A stretch of 45,013 nt of DNA. Source: Lachnospiraceae bacterium. GTDB taxonomy: Bacteria; Bacillota; Clostridia; Lachnospirales; Lachnospiraceae. The DNA is taken from NCBI GenBank assembly GCA_017480195.1, contig JAFVBE010000043.1, positions 1 through 45,013 on the forward strand, written 5' to 3'. Both the position numbers and the translations under genes were made by a program. The stretch's first letter is position 1, and each line of letters starts with the position of its first letter. This document shows positions 17,784-25,568 of this stretch, one piece after another. The notes beneath the pieces were generated by a model. It was not told where the DNA came from, ran no database searches, and saw only the letters and a program-made list of their open reading frames with translations.

Positions 17784-17827
17784 TTTTTGTGTATAAAATA
17801 TGTATAGTATTGACTTATACACAAAAA
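17784..17827 (+). promoter_or_regulatory. inverted-repeat operator of hicAB
   Basis: TTTTTGTGTATAA (17784-17796) and TTATACACAAAAA (17815-17827) form a perfect 13-base inverted repeat with an 18-base spacer. The right arm overlaps the end of the -35 box and the spacer of the hicAB promoter. HicB antitoxins with a ribbon-helix-helix domain repress their own operons by binding such repeats, so this is the likely site. Confidence 0.7.
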
Positions 17828-17838
17828 ATGTGTATTAT
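17810..17838 (+). promoter_or_regulatory. promoter of hicAB
   Basis: TTGACT (17810-17815), 17-base spacer, TATTAT (17833-17838), about 26 bases before the hicA start codon and overlapped by the inverted repeat at 17784-17827. Confidence 0.75.
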
Positions 17839-17863
17839 AAATGTGAAGGAGGCTATAATACTT

Positions 17864-18034
17864 ATGAAGCGACGAGAGTTAATTAAAAAACTCGAAGCAA
17901 TAGGTTTTAAATTTGATAGACATGGTGGAAATCATGATATTTACAAGAGAGGTAAGGACGAAGAAAAAATTCCCAGACACAGAGATATTAATGAGAATCT
18001 TGCAAAGGGAATTATAAAAAAATGGAGTATTTGA
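17864..18034 (+). CDS. hicA: HicA-type mRNA interferase toxin
   Basis: A 56-residue HicA toxin with the double-stranded RNA-binding-like fold; family members cut mRNA. ATG 17864 (MKRRELIKKLEAIGFK) has AAGGAGG upstream; the longer frame from 17780 begins before the promoter and is rejected. The family core with catalytic His is GGNHDIYKR (residues 23-31), followed by IPRHRDINENLAKGI, a close match to the HicA C-terminal helix. It lies 37 bases before the hicB antitoxin gene under a shared promoter. Confidence 0.93.
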   Translation: MKRRELIKKLEAIGFKFDRHGGNHDIYKRGKDEEKIPRHRDINENLAKGIIKKWSI

Positions 18035-18071
18035 TAGGTTATTATATATAAATACCAGGAGGTGTATAATT

Positions 18072-18482
18072 ATGACTCTTATGTATCCGGTAATATTTAC
18101 GGCAACACATGATGATAAAGACACATATTTAGTATATATTCCTGACATTGATGGAATGACAGAAGGGTATGGATTGGAAAATGCATATCATATGGCACGT
18201 GATTATATGGGATGTACATTTTATGATAAGGATGACGATTTAATACCAAAAGCAAGTGATATTTCAAATATAGATGTATCCAAAGGAACATTTGCTGATG
18301 CAGGAGAATCATTTGTTTCTATTGTTGATTTTGATTTAGATGCGTATAGAAGGAAGATGAATAAAAAATCTGTAAGACGAAATGTAAGTATTCCTGAGTG
18401 GTTAAATAAAGCTGCTGATGATGCGAATATAAATGTATCAAGAGTGCTTCAGGAGGCATTGATAGAGAAACTCAAAATATAA
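18072..18482 (+). CDS. hicB: HicB-type antitoxin with ribbon-helix-helix domain
   Basis: A 136-residue antitoxin. The N-terminal HicB fold begins YPVIFTATHDDKDTYLVYIP with DIDGMTEGYGLENAYHMA, characteristic of the family, where it covers the HicA active site. The C-terminal part (about 100-136, VRRNVSIPEWLNKAADD and SRVLQEALIEKL) is a ribbon-helix-helix DNA-binding segment that would repress the operon through the inverted repeat at 17784-17827. ATG start with AGGAGGTG upstream. The pair sits between tRNA-Lys and tRNA-Leu, a typical place for acquired genes. Confidence 0.92.
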   Translation: MTLMYPVIFTATHDDKDTYLVYIPDIDGMTEGYGLENAYHMARDYMGCTFYDKDDDLIPKASDISNIDVSKGTFADAGESFVSIVDFDLDAYRRKMNKKSVRRNVSIPEWLNKAADDANINVSRVLQEALIEKLKI

Positions 18483-18490
18483 AATTATAG

Positions 18491-18519
18491 TTGATTTTTA
18501 TAATGAAATTTATTATAAT
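18491..18519 (+). promoter_or_regulatory. promoter of tRNA-Leu
   Basis: TTGATT (18491-18496), 17-base spacer, TATAAT (18514-18519), 22 bases before the tRNA. Confidence 0.8.
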
Positions 18520-18540
18520 GAGCCTTGCGTTGATAAAAAT

Positions 18541-18622
18541 GCGGATATGGCGGAATTGGCAGACGCGCTAGATTTAGGTTCTAGTGGGAACACCCGTGCA
18601 GGTTCAACTCCTGTTATCCGCA
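18541..18622 (+). tRNA. tRNA-Leu (TAG)
   Basis: Acceptor arms GCGGATA and TATCCGC, anticodon stem CTAGA/TCTAG with loop TTTAGGT, a long variable arm (TGGGAACACCCG region) typical of class II tRNAs, and T arm GGTTCAACTCC. CCA is not encoded. Confidence 0.96.
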
Positions 18623-18631
18623 TTATAAAAG

Positions 18632-18661
18632 AGGTCAAGGACAAAAGCCTTGGCCTTTTTT
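18632..18661 (+). terminator. intrinsic terminator after tRNA-Leu
   Basis: AGGTCAAGG (18632-18640) pairs with CCTTGGCCT (18648-18656) over a 7-base loop, with one G-U pair, followed by TTTTT. Confidence 0.9.
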
Positions 18662-18668
18662 AATACCT

Positions 18669-19328
18669 TTATAATCCGATATCCCCATAAAGAAATAACC
18701 AACAAATTTTCAGATGGGGGGGGGTAAGGTAGCCATTGGATATACAGTGTATAACAAGCTTGTTGAGGTTATCAAAGCCGGTTTTATCGTATATGGATGC
18801 AATATGTGTATTAAGTGTTCTTTGTGAGATTTCGGTGGCTTTTGCAACCTGCTCCCTGTCCAACAGCCTGCTGTATGATGTAAGAATCTCAAGCTCCTTA
18901 TCAGAAAGCCTTGTGAGGATATTTTTCTGAGAGATTGCGTTGTCCTTTATATTCGGATAGGTCGAATATCCCTGCATAGTAGTTCTTATAATCCTGTTCA
19001 GTGATTCCTTGTTTATATTCTTATATACAAGACTATCTATATTTGACTTTTTTGATTTATTAATTAATGTGATATCAGGTATATCCGTCATAATAATGAC
19101 CTTTATATCGGGATATTGTTCTTTGATGATTTCACCGTATGAAATTCCGTTAGAGTTATTCTCGGCAGCCATAAGAACAAGGTCCGGCTTTTTTCTTTCG
19201 CATAAGCTAAGTGCTTCCTTCGCATCGGAAGCATCGGCAATTACATTAAAATCCTTATCATTATTCAAAGCCTCGCATAACATATTCCGTAATAATTTTA
19301 AATTGTCTATTACTATAATATCTATCAT
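18669..19328 (-). CDS. LuxR/NarL-type regulator with a degenerate receiver domain
   Basis: A 219-residue protein with a receiver-like domain (1-120) and a LuxR-type helix-turn-helix (about 140-205, LSDKELEILTSYSRLLDREQ and ISQRTLNTHIASIY). The fold markers of the receiver are present, including the conserved Lys near residue 102 (SLVYKNI). The phosphate-accepting Asp, however, is replaced: the strand that normally reads DVVLMD reads DLVLMA, with Ala54. The N-terminal acidic pair is also reduced to ID-N (D8-N9). It therefore probably works without phosphorylation, and no kinase gene is nearby. A run of nine C in the coding strand (18716-18724) shortly before the stop can change the last residues by slippage. 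Confidence 0.88.
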   Translation of the reverse strand: MIDIIVIDNLKLLRNMLCEALNNDKDFNVIADASDAKEALSLCERKKPDLVLMAAENNSNGISYGEIIKEQYPDIKVIIMTDIPDITLINKSKKSNIDSLVYKNINKESLNRIIRTTMQGYSTYPNIKDNAISQKNILTRLSDKELEILTSYSRLLDREQVAKATEISQRTLNTHIASIYDKTGFDNLNKLVIHCISNGYLTPPHLKICWLFLYGDIGL

Positions 19329-19549
19329 AATATATCCTTTGTTCCTGATAATTTCTGCTTATTATAACTAAGATTATTTTTATTATCAAGCCTTTTAAGC
19401 AAGATATGTTAAAAATGTCCGACTTGTGCAAAAGTCTGCATAAATAGGACAATTTTGCTTGTAAAATTTGCCTTGTTCGGACGATACAAAACGAAAAAAT
19501 AATGTGATATATTGTATAAATCAAAATTATAAACAAAGGAGATATGGAT

Positions 19550-20536
19550 ATGAAAAAGAAAATTTTGACGCTTACACTTGCTTTTGCAATGTGTTTTGTT
19601 GGGCTTACAGCTTGTGGAAAGGATAATTCATCAAGTGACAGCAATGATACAACTAAGGAGCAGTCTGATAGCTCGGATAACAGTGACTCATCAGGAGGAA
19701 ACACAGTAAATGTAGATGTTGCTCTTACCGATGCGACAGGAAGTACATTTACTATTGGAGTGGCAGATGGATGGAAACTGATGACACCGGATGATATCGG
19801 AAGTTTTGTAGAAGGCGCAGACTTTATTGTAAAGGGTGACACTTACGATGCGATGGGAGAGTACATTCAGATTTCCCAGACGACAGGAAGTATTGATGAT
19901 TGGGTTGAGCAGACTAAGAATGATTCTTATGTAACATATGATGGTGAGTACAATATAAATGGAATTACATGGTATATGGCTGACAGAGTAGCCGGAGCAG
20001 AGATTGACGGTAAAATCGTGCTTGCATATCCTCAAAATGGTGTAAGTCTTAAAGATGATGCAGTAGAGGCTATGCTTGGAAGTATTCGTTGGGCAAATGG
20101 TTCCGGTGTCGATGATGCTTCAGATGATTCAGCAGACGATAGTGCTTCTGATGATGCTTCAGATGATGCGGCAGCAAAGAGTGAATATGAGCTTGATTAT
20201 GCTACTATAAAGATTGCAGATGGTTGGGAAGTGGATAATGATGGTACACCTACAAGCCTAACTGTAAAAAATGAAAACGGAGAAATAGAGTTTTTCTGTA
20301 TGTCGATGAAAACAGCAGATGAAGATGTTACATCAAAATTAGAGTATATATCCGGAGCAGAAAAGACCTCTTACACAATAGGAGGAATTGATTTTGTCGG
20401 ATATGATACATACGGAGACGGAACTAATTTTTACTTTTCTACAGATGCCGGCGAAGGACATATGGGAATTACAGTTACAAGAGTAAGCTATGATGATGTA
20501 GCGAAGTTTATTGAAGATAATGTTACTATGAAGTAA
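19550..20536 (+). CDS. lipoprotein with two similar domains
   Basis: I chose ATG 19550 (MKKKILTLTLAFAMC), with AAAGGAG eight bases upstream; the ATG at 19544 is too close to that site. The 328-residue precursor has a lipobox LTAC ending near Cys22, a Ser/Asp-rich linker, and two related domains separated by an Asp/Ser/Ala-rich linker (about 186-204). The first contains FTIGVADGWKLM and the second TIKIADGWEVD; both continue in beta-rich sequence. It is expected to sit on the outer face of the membrane. Function unknown. Confidence 0.8.
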   Translation: MKKKILTLTLAFAMCFVGLTACGKDNSSSDSNDTTKEQSDSSDNSDSSGGNTVNVDVALTDATGSTFTIGVADGWKLMTPDDIGSFVEGADFIVKGDTYDAMGEYIQISQTTGSIDDWVEQTKNDSYVTYDGEYNINGITWYMADRVAGAEIDGKIVLAYPQNGVSLKDDAVEAMLGSIRWANGSGVDDASDDSADDSASDDASDDAAAKSEYELDYATIKIADGWEVDNDGTPTSLTVKNENGEIEFFCMSMKTADEDVTSKLEYISGAEKTSYTIGGIDFVGYDTYGDGTNFYFSTDAGEGHMGITVTRVSYDDVAKFIEDNVTMK

Positions 20537-20560
20537 ATTTAATAAAGGAATAATATTGAT

Positions 20561-20595
20561 AATCCCCTGCGGTATTACTGCGGGGGATTTTACTT
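20561..20595 (+). terminator. intrinsic terminator
   Basis: AATCCCC (20561-20567) pairs with GGGGATT (20583-20589), with a partly paired interior, followed by TTTACTTATT. It ends the lipoprotein gene. Confidence 0.75.
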
Positions 20596-20630
20596 ATTAA
20601 GAAAACTCAATCATTATAAAGGTTGATTTC

Positions 20631-20659
20631 TTGACATAAATATTAATTTTAAATATAAT
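20631..20659 (+). promoter_or_regulatory. consensus promoter in front of a gene-free stretch
   Basis: TTGACA (20631-20636), 17 bases, TATAAT (20654-20659): a perfect vegetative promoter. Transcription from it would run into the ParE remnant and the hairpin at 20804-20851 before the MATE gene. Confidence 0.8.
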
Positions 20660-20700
20660 AATATCTGTATAAAGTTTTTTTCATATATTATTTTTATTAT

Positions 20701-20802
20701 ATTGATGAAGAAACAAAGAAGGTTTATATTATTCGTGTTCTTCGACATAAAAGAAATTGGCAGAAGATATTAAGGGATAGTATCAGCTATACATTTGATT
20801 AA
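20701..20802 (+). pseudogene. C-terminal remnant of a ParE/RelE-type toxin gene
   Basis: In one frame, 20701-20802 reads IDEETKKVYIIRVLRHKRNW followed by QKIL and then a stop. This matches the last strand and C-terminus of ParE/RelE-type toxins, where a similar E-x-x-x-VYIIR-hhxxxxDW-x-x-L pattern is conserved. The frame stays open upstream to at least 20662 but codes only for Tyr/Phe-rich sequence without a start or the N-terminal helices, so the first two thirds of the gene are gone. No antitoxin gene is beside it. Confidence 0.65.
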
Positions 20803-20803
20803 T

Positions 20804-20851
20804 AATAGATAAAAGCTTACAGAAATATGAATTCTGTGAGCTATTATTTTT
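20804..20851 (+). terminator. hairpin, probable terminator
   Basis: AGCTTACAGAA (20814-20824) pairs with TTCTGTGAGCT (20832-20842), with one G-U pair, and AATAATAG upstream can pair with CTATTATT across a bulge; TTTT follows. It probably ended the lost toxin operon. Confidence 0.65.
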
Positions 20852-20903
20852 AGAAAATATTAATACAGCTTATGAATTATGATTTGAGATATGTGAGGAA
20901 ACT

Positions 20904-22244
20904 ATGACGAAGACTCAGAACAGATTTGAATATATGACGACCACTCCGGTGCCAAAGCTTATAACCACGCTTGCCATACCGACTATAATCAGTATGCTTG
21001 TAACGGGTATATATAATACTGCTGACACCTTCTTCGTGGGTAAGATTTCCACACAGGCGACAGCAGCGGTAGGACTTGTATTTCCGGTTATGGCTATGAT
21101 ACAGGCGCTTGGATTTTTCTGTGGACACGGCTCGGGAAATTATCTCTCCCGTATGCTTGGTGCAGGGAAGAAGGATGAAGCTAACAATATGGCTTCCACA
21201 GGCTTTGCATTGTCTATAATATTGGGAGTGCTGGTTGCAGTATTGGGACTTTTGTTCTCGGATAAGATAGCTTTAACGATAGGTGCGACAGCCTCAACTC
21301 TTGAAGAGACAAAGAGCTATATGAATATTATCCTGCTTGGTGCGCCGTTTATGATGGGACAGTTTGTAATTAATAACCAGCTCAGATTTCAGGGCAGTGC
21401 AATGTTTGCCATGATTGGTCTTATGAGCGGTGCGGTGATTAATATTGTACTCGATCCGCTGCTTATACTTGGATTTGATATGAATGTGGCAGGTGCAGCG
21501 ATTGCGACGGTGTCAGGGCAGATAGTAAGCTTCATAGTTTTGATGATAGGAAGCAGGCGAGGAGAGAATATAAGGCTCAGTCTGCATAATATACATATAA
21601 ATGGGCATTATTTATTGGAGATATTAAATGGTGGCGCACCGTCACTGTTCAGGCAGGGGCTTGCTGCTGTAGCTACTATGCTCCTAAATCATGCAGCAGG
21701 CGGTCTCGGTGGTGATGCTGCGATAGCGGGAATGTCCGTTGTAACAAGGGTTATGATGCTTGTGTCATCGGCGCTTATCGGATTTGGACAGGGTTATCAG
21801 CCTGTATGTTCTTTTAACTATGGAGCCAATCTTAAGAAGCGTGTTCGTGAGGGATTTTTCTTTTGCGTAAAATACGGAACTATATTCTTATTTGCAGTAG
21901 GCGCGCTATGCTTTGCATTTGCGCCGCAGATTATAAGCTGGTTTAGGGATGATCCTGATGTTATAGCAGTTGGTGAGGTTGCGCTCAGATGGCAGGCGGC
22001 AGTGCTCCCACTTAATGCGACGACAGTTATAACGAATATGATGCTTCAGTCAATGGGCAAGGGCGTTAAGGCATCTGTTACGGCATCAGCCCGTAATGGT
22101 ATATTCTTTATACCTCTTATACTTATTCTGCCGAAGGCTTTTGGACTGCTCGGTGTGGAGATAACGCAATCCTGTGCGGATGTGTTGTCTATTGCCGTAT
22201 CTATACCACTGGCATATTCTGAGCTTAAGAAGATGAGGGAATAG
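20904..22244 (+). CDS. MATE family efflux transporter
   Basis: A 446-residue, 12-helix membrane transporter of the multidrug and toxic compound extrusion family, which exports organic compounds using a Na+ or H+ gradient. Typical features are the N-terminal PVPKLITTLAIPTIISMLV followed by GIYNTADTFFVGK, and the later GFGQGYQPVCSFNYGA and LQSMGKG segments. The length is standard. GTGAGGA lies about 8 bases upstream. The substrate cannot be predicted. It appears monocistronic. Confidence 0.94.
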   Translation: MTKTQNRFEYMTTTPVPKLITTLAIPTIISMLVTGIYNTADTFFVGKISTQATAAVGLVFPVMAMIQALGFFCGHGSGNYLSRMLGAGKKDEANNMASTGFALSIILGVLVAVLGLLFSDKIALTIGATASTLEETKSYMNIILLGAPFMMGQFVINNQLRFQGSAMFAMIGLMSGAVINIVLDPLLILGFDMNVAGAAIATVSGQIVSFIVLMIGSRRGENIRLSLHNIHINGHYLLEILNGGAPSLFRQGLAAVATMLLNHAAGGLGGDAAIAGMSVVTRVMMLVSSALIGFGQGYQPVCSFNYGANLKKRVREGFFFCVKYGTIFLFAVGALCFAFAPQIISWFRDDPDVIAVGEVALRWQAAVLPLNATTVITNMMLQSMGKGVKASVTASARNGIFFIPLILILPKAFGLLGVEITQSCADVLSIAVSIPLAYSELKKMRE

Positions 22245-22333
22245 GGTTTGTTGTCTGAAATTTTATTATAGGTCATATATAGGTTATTATGGATAGGAGA
22301 AAGGTTGTTTTAGAAAGAAAGTGAATTTTTTAC

Positions 22334-22362
22334 TTGACATTTCACTTAAAGACCATTATACT
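22334..22362 (+). promoter_or_regulatory. promoter of tRNA-Val and tRNA-Met
   Basis: TTGACA (22334-22339), 17 bases, TATACT (22357-22362), 22 bases before tRNA-Val. Confidence 0.87.
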
Positions 22363-22383
22363 AACTAAGGTGTTGAAACACAT

Positions 22384-22456
22384 GGGATCTTAGCTCAGCT
22401 GGGAGAGCATCTGCCTTACAAGCAGAGGGTCACAGGTTCGAGCCCTGTAGGTCCCA
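22384..22456 (+). tRNA. tRNA-Val (TAC)
   Basis: Acceptor arms GGGATCT and AGGTCCC (one G-U pair), anticodon stem TCTGC/GCAGA with loop CTTACAA, T arm GGTTCGAGCC, discriminator A at 22456. CCA is not encoded. Confidence 0.96.
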
Positions 22457-22473
22457 TTTTCCTAATTAAATAT

Positions 22474-22547
22474 GGCGGGATAGCTCAGTTGGCTAGAGCA
22501 CATGGTTCATACCCATGGTGTCGAGGGTTCAACTCCCCCTCCCGCTA
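22474..22547 (+). tRNA. elongator tRNA-Met (CAT)
   Basis: Anticodon stem CATGG/CCATG with loop TTCATAC. The acceptor begins GGCGGGA and ends TCCCGCT with a G1-U72 pair, as in elongator methionine tRNAs, and lacks the three G-C pairs of the initiator anticodon stem. An Ile-2 tRNA with lysidine is less likely but cannot be excluded. CCA is not encoded. Confidence 0.9.
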
Positions 22548-22554
22548 CTAAATG

Positions 22555-22584
22555 AAAAACCACTTTGACTTAAGTGGTTTTTTT
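22555..22584 (+). terminator. intrinsic terminator
   Basis: AAAAACCACTT (22555-22565) pairs perfectly with AAGTGGTTTTT (22572-22582) over TGACTT, with more T after it. It ends the tRNA unit just 20 bases before the ispF start, so some read-through may feed ispF. Confidence 0.92.
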
Positions 22585-22603
22585 GATAACAGGAGGATTC
22601 AAT

Positions 22604-23179
22604 ATGCGTATTGGAACAGGATATGATGTTCATAGATTGACAGAAGGCAGAAAGCTTATAATTGGTGGAGTGGATATTCCTTATGAAAAGGGTTTGCTTG
22701 GACATTCAGATGCAGATGTTTTGCTTCATGCAATTATGGATGCGATACTCGGAGCGGCGGCACTTGGAGATATAGGATTGCATTTCCCTGATACCGATGA
22801 GAAGTACAAAGGTGCTGACAGTATTGTACTTCTTAAAGAAGTGGCAAAATTGATAGACGAGAAGAATATGCTGGTCGGAAATATAGATGCAACCATAGTT
22901 GCACAGGCACCAAAGCTTAGACCTTATATAGAGGATATGAGGAAGAATATAGCTATGGCACTTAATATAGATATCACTCAGGTTAATGTTAAGGCAACGA
23001 CTGAGGAGAAACTCGGATTTACAGGTGAGGGACTTGGAATAAGTGCACAGGCTGTATGCCTGCTTGAAACTGTTGATAATTTTGATTACAGATTTAATAC
23101 TGATGTGAGTACTCAGGTGTTTCCGCAATGTGGAGCCTGCTGTGGAGGATGTCCTATTAATGGTAATAATAAGGCATAA
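22604..23179 (+). CDS. ispF: 2-C-methyl-D-erythritol 2,4-cyclodiphosphate synthase with a Cys-rich tail
   Basis: IspF cyclises CDP-ME 2-phosphate in the MEP pathway of isoprenoid synthesis. ATG 22604 has AGGAGG at 22591-22596; a longer frame would start inside the terminator. The zinc ligands D8 and H10 (YDVHRL) and H42 (SDADVLLH) are present, as is the C-terminal [12 protein letters not shown]. The enzyme domain ends near residue 155, the usual length. About 35 further residues follow, ending in [14 protein letters not shown] with four cysteines (C176, C179, C180, C183) that could bind metal or a cluster. This tail is unusual for IspF. Confidence 0.94.
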   Translation: MRIGTGYDVHRLTEGRKLIIGGVDIPYEKGLLGHSDADVLLHAIMDAILGAAALGDIGLHFPDTDEKYKGADSIVLLKEVAKLIDEKNMLVGNIDATIVAQAPKLRPYIEDMRKNIAMALNIDITQVNVKATTEEKLGFTGEGLGISAQAVCLLETVDNFDYRFNTDVSTQVFPQCGACCGGCPINGNNKA

Positions 23180-23222
23180 CAGTTAAAAGAAGAATTGTAT
23201 GTTCGCAATACGGAGGCATAAA

Positions 23223-24575
23223 ATGTCGAGGAAATCAAATAAGAGAACAAGAGGCTTTTTAATCGGTGTTGGAATTGTAGATGTAATTGCAATTATCGTT
23301 GTACTGGTTTTCTTTGTCAGACATATTAGACTTGAAAATAAAGATAAAAAAGATAATGCATCAGGTAACGAAGTAGAATATGATGTAAATAACGAAGAAG
23401 AATTAAGCTCTATATCCGATATATCCCGTGATAATCAAAAAGATAGTGATTATGTAACGGAAACATTGGCGGATAATATTACGGAAGCAGAGCCCATAGA
23501 TGAAGCTAAGACCTATGCTGATGAAATGATTGCAAAAATGTCCTTGCATGAAAAGGTATGTCAGATGTTTATAGTTACACCGGAGGCTGCAACAGGCTAC
23601 AGCATGGTGACAGAGGCAGGGGAGACATCCAAACAGGCTCTTATGGAGTATCCTGTATGCGGATATATATATTTCTCTCAGAATCTTGAATCGGCGGAAC
23701 AGACAAAAAATATGCTTGCTAATGTAAAGCAGTATGGTATGGAGTCAAATGGTATTCCTTTCTTTACAAGCGTTGATGAAGAAGGTGGAGCTGTGGCAAG
23801 ATGCGCGGACAAGCTGGGGACGACGACCTTTCTACCTATGTATAATTATCGTGAGGAAGGAGAAAAGACAGCGTACGATAATGCCTACACTATAGCAAGT
23901 GATATATCAGAGATTGGATTTAACCTTGACTTTGCTCCGGTTGCAGATACATGGTCGAACAGTGCTAATACCGTCATAGGAACAAGAGCTTACAGTACGG
24001 ATTATGAGGAAGCGGCAAAGCTTGTGGCATCTGCAACAAGAGGCTTTAATGACGGAGGAGTGGTAAGCTGTCTTAAGCATTTCCCCGGACATGGAGATAC
24101 ATCTGAGGACAGCCATAGAAGTGCCGCTTATATCCATAAACCGTTAGCTGAGCTTATGAATGAGGACTATCTTCCGTTCATTGCAGGAATAGATGCTGAC
24201 GCAGGCATGGTTATGGTTGGACATCTATATCTTTCCGATGAGGATATATTGTCGGAAGCAGATGAATATCCGGCATCACTTAATTACAAGGTTATTACGG
24301 AAGAATTAAGGGAGCGGCTTGGATATGATGGTGTGGTTATAACCGATGCACTTAATATGGGGGCAATATCTTATTATTATTCAAGTGGTGAAGCGGTTAA
24401 GCTCTCGGTTATGGCAGGTGCAGATATAATGCTTATGCCTGCGGATTTTAAATCTGCCGTATCAGCGCTTGAGGAAGCTGTTGAATCAGGTGAAATATCA
24501 GAAGAAAGAATTGATGAGAGTGTTAGAAGAATACTGATATTGAAATATAATAAGCTTATAAAAAAATTAATATAA
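23223..24575 (+). CDS. membrane-anchored family 3 glycoside hydrolase (NagZ-like)
   Basis: I chose ATG 23223 with CGGAGG six bases upstream, giving 450 residues. A membrane helix (12-33) anchors it, followed by an acidic linker (to about 90) and a GH3 catalytic domain. The NagZ-type signature KHFPGHGDTSEDSH starts at residue 285; its His and Asp form the acid/base pair of beta-N-acetylhexosaminidases. The nucleophile is Asp375 in VITDALNMGAI. The likely activity is removal of terminal beta-N-acetylglucosamine from cell-wall or other glycans outside the cell. Substrate is inferred from family. Confidence 0.92.
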   Translation: MSRKSNKRTRGFLIGVGIVDVIAIIVVLVFFVRHIRLENKDKKDNASGNEVEYDVNNEEELSSISDISRDNQKDSDYVTETLADNITEAEPIDEAKTYADEMIAKMSLHEKVCQMFIVTPEAATGYSMVTEAGETSKQALMEYPVCGYIYFSQNLESAEQTKNMLANVKQYGMESNGIPFFTSVDEEGGAVARCADKLGTTTFLPMYNYREEGEKTAYDNAYTIASDISEIGFNLDFAPVADTWSNSANTVIGTRAYSTDYEEAAKLVASATRGFNDGGVVSCLKHFPGHGDTSEDSHRSAAYIHKPLAELMNEDYLPFIAGIDADAGMVMVGHLYLSDEDILSEADEYPASLNYKVITEELRERLGYDGVVITDALNMGAISYYYSSGEAVKLSVMAGADIMLMPADFKSAVSALEEAVESGEISEERIDESVRRILILKYNKLIKKLI

Positions 24576-24639
24576 AAAACCTTAAATAGTGTAAATTTTG
24601 TTAAATGAAATTTTATTGTAATTTAAGGTTTTTATTTTT
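24576..24639. terminator. AT-rich terminator, possibly bidirectional
   Basis: AAAACCTTAAAT (24576-24587) pairs with ATTTAAGGTTTT (24621-24632) across an AT-rich 33-base interior, followed by TATTTTT. The stem begins right after the GH3 stop codon. Confidence 0.75.
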
Positions 24640-24648
24640 GTGGGGATA

Positions 24649-24657
24649 TGTTATAAT
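24649..24657 (+). promoter_or_regulatory. extended -10 promoter of nfnAB
   Basis: TGTTATAAT is an extended -10 element; the -35 position is only T-rich. It lies 83 bases before the nfnA start. Confidence 0.6.
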
Positions 24658-24670
24658 GTCGAATAGCGAG

Positions 24671-24695
24671 CCTGCGTAAGATAAATATACGCAGG
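24671..24695 (+). other. hairpin in the nfnA leader
   Basis: CCTGCGTA (24671-24678) pairs perfectly with TACGCAGG (24688-24695) around a 9-base loop, close to the predicted transcript start. No T run follows, so it may stabilise the mRNA or bind a protein rather than terminate. Confidence 0.5.
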
Positions 24696-24739
24696 ACAAG
24701 TTGATAAAAGGCAATATTTTTGAATGGAGGATGCTCTAA

Positions 24740-25564
24740 GTGTATAAGGTTGTTAAAAAGGAAATTTTGAACCGTGATGTTATCTTGTTAGAGGTTGAAG
24801 CACCTTATGTATCTGCAAGGTGTGAGGCCGGACAGTTCGTAATTGTAAGGCTTGATGAGGATGGAGAGAGAATTCCGCTTACCATAGCAGATTATGACAG
24901 AGAGAAAAATACGGTTACAGTTGTAATTCAGATGATAGGCTATTCCACAAAGCTTATGGGTAATCTCGAAGAGGGAGATTATTTCGAGGATTTTGTAGGA
25001 CCATTGGGTCAGCCTGCTCCTTTAAAGAAAGAATGGAACAGAGTTGTCGGTATAGCAGGTGGTCTTGGAGCAGCTCCTTTATATCCGCAGCTTAGAAAGC
25101 TCGCTGAAATGGGAATTAAGGTAGATGTCATAATCGGTGGACGCTCCGCTGAATATGTAATATTTGCAGATAAGTTTAAAGAGTTCTGTGACAATGTATA
25201 CATAATGACAGATGACGGAAGCTTAGGAGGCAAGGGCTTTGGTGTAGATAAGCTGAAAGAACTTGTGGCTAATGGTGAGAAGTACGACCATGCAATAGCT
25301 ATTGGACCGCTTATTATGATGAAGTTCGTTGTTCTTGCTACTAAAGAGCTTAACCTCCCTACAGCGGTTTCTCTTAACCCTATTATGATAGACGGAACAG
25401 GCATGTGTGGCGGTTGTAGAGTAACTGTCGGAGGAGAGACAAAGTTTGCCTGTGTAGACGGACCTGATTTCGACGGCTTTGAGGTCGACTTTGATGAGTG
25501 TATCAAAAGACAGGCTTTCTTCAAGGAAGAAGAGCATGAGTGTATGATGAAGATTGGAGAGTAA
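24740..25564 (+). CDS. nfnA: NfnA/SudB-type ferredoxin-NADP+ reductase subunit
   Basis: The small subunit of a GltA/SudAB/NfnAB-type flavin enzyme; it carries FAD and a [2Fe-2S] cluster and handles NADH in the electron-bifurcating transhydrogenase. GTG start (24740) with GGAGGATG upstream; 274 residues. Visible motifs: CEAGQFVIVRL, GIAGGLGAAPLYPQ for nucleotide binding, and the cluster cysteines in MCGGC (C223, C226) and FACVD (C238). PyrK in this window belongs to the same superfamily. nfnB begins 5 bases after the stop, so the subunits are co-translated. The exact reaction (Nfn against sulfide dehydrogenase) is inferred. Confidence 0.9.
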   Translation: MYKVVKKEILNRDVILLEVEAPYVSARCEAGQFVIVRLDEDGERIPLTIADYDREKNTVTVVIQMIGYSTKLMGNLEEGDYFEDFVGPLGQPAPLKKEWNRVVGIAGGLGAAPLYPQLRKLAEMGIKVDVIIGGRSAEYVIFADKFKEFCDNVYIMTDDGSLGGKGFGVDKLKELVANGEKYDHAIAIGPLIMMKFVVLATKELNLPTAVSLNPIMIDGTGMCGGCRVTVGGETKFACVDGPDFDGFEVDFDECIKRQAFFKEEEHECMMKIGE

Positions 25565-25568
25565 GAAT

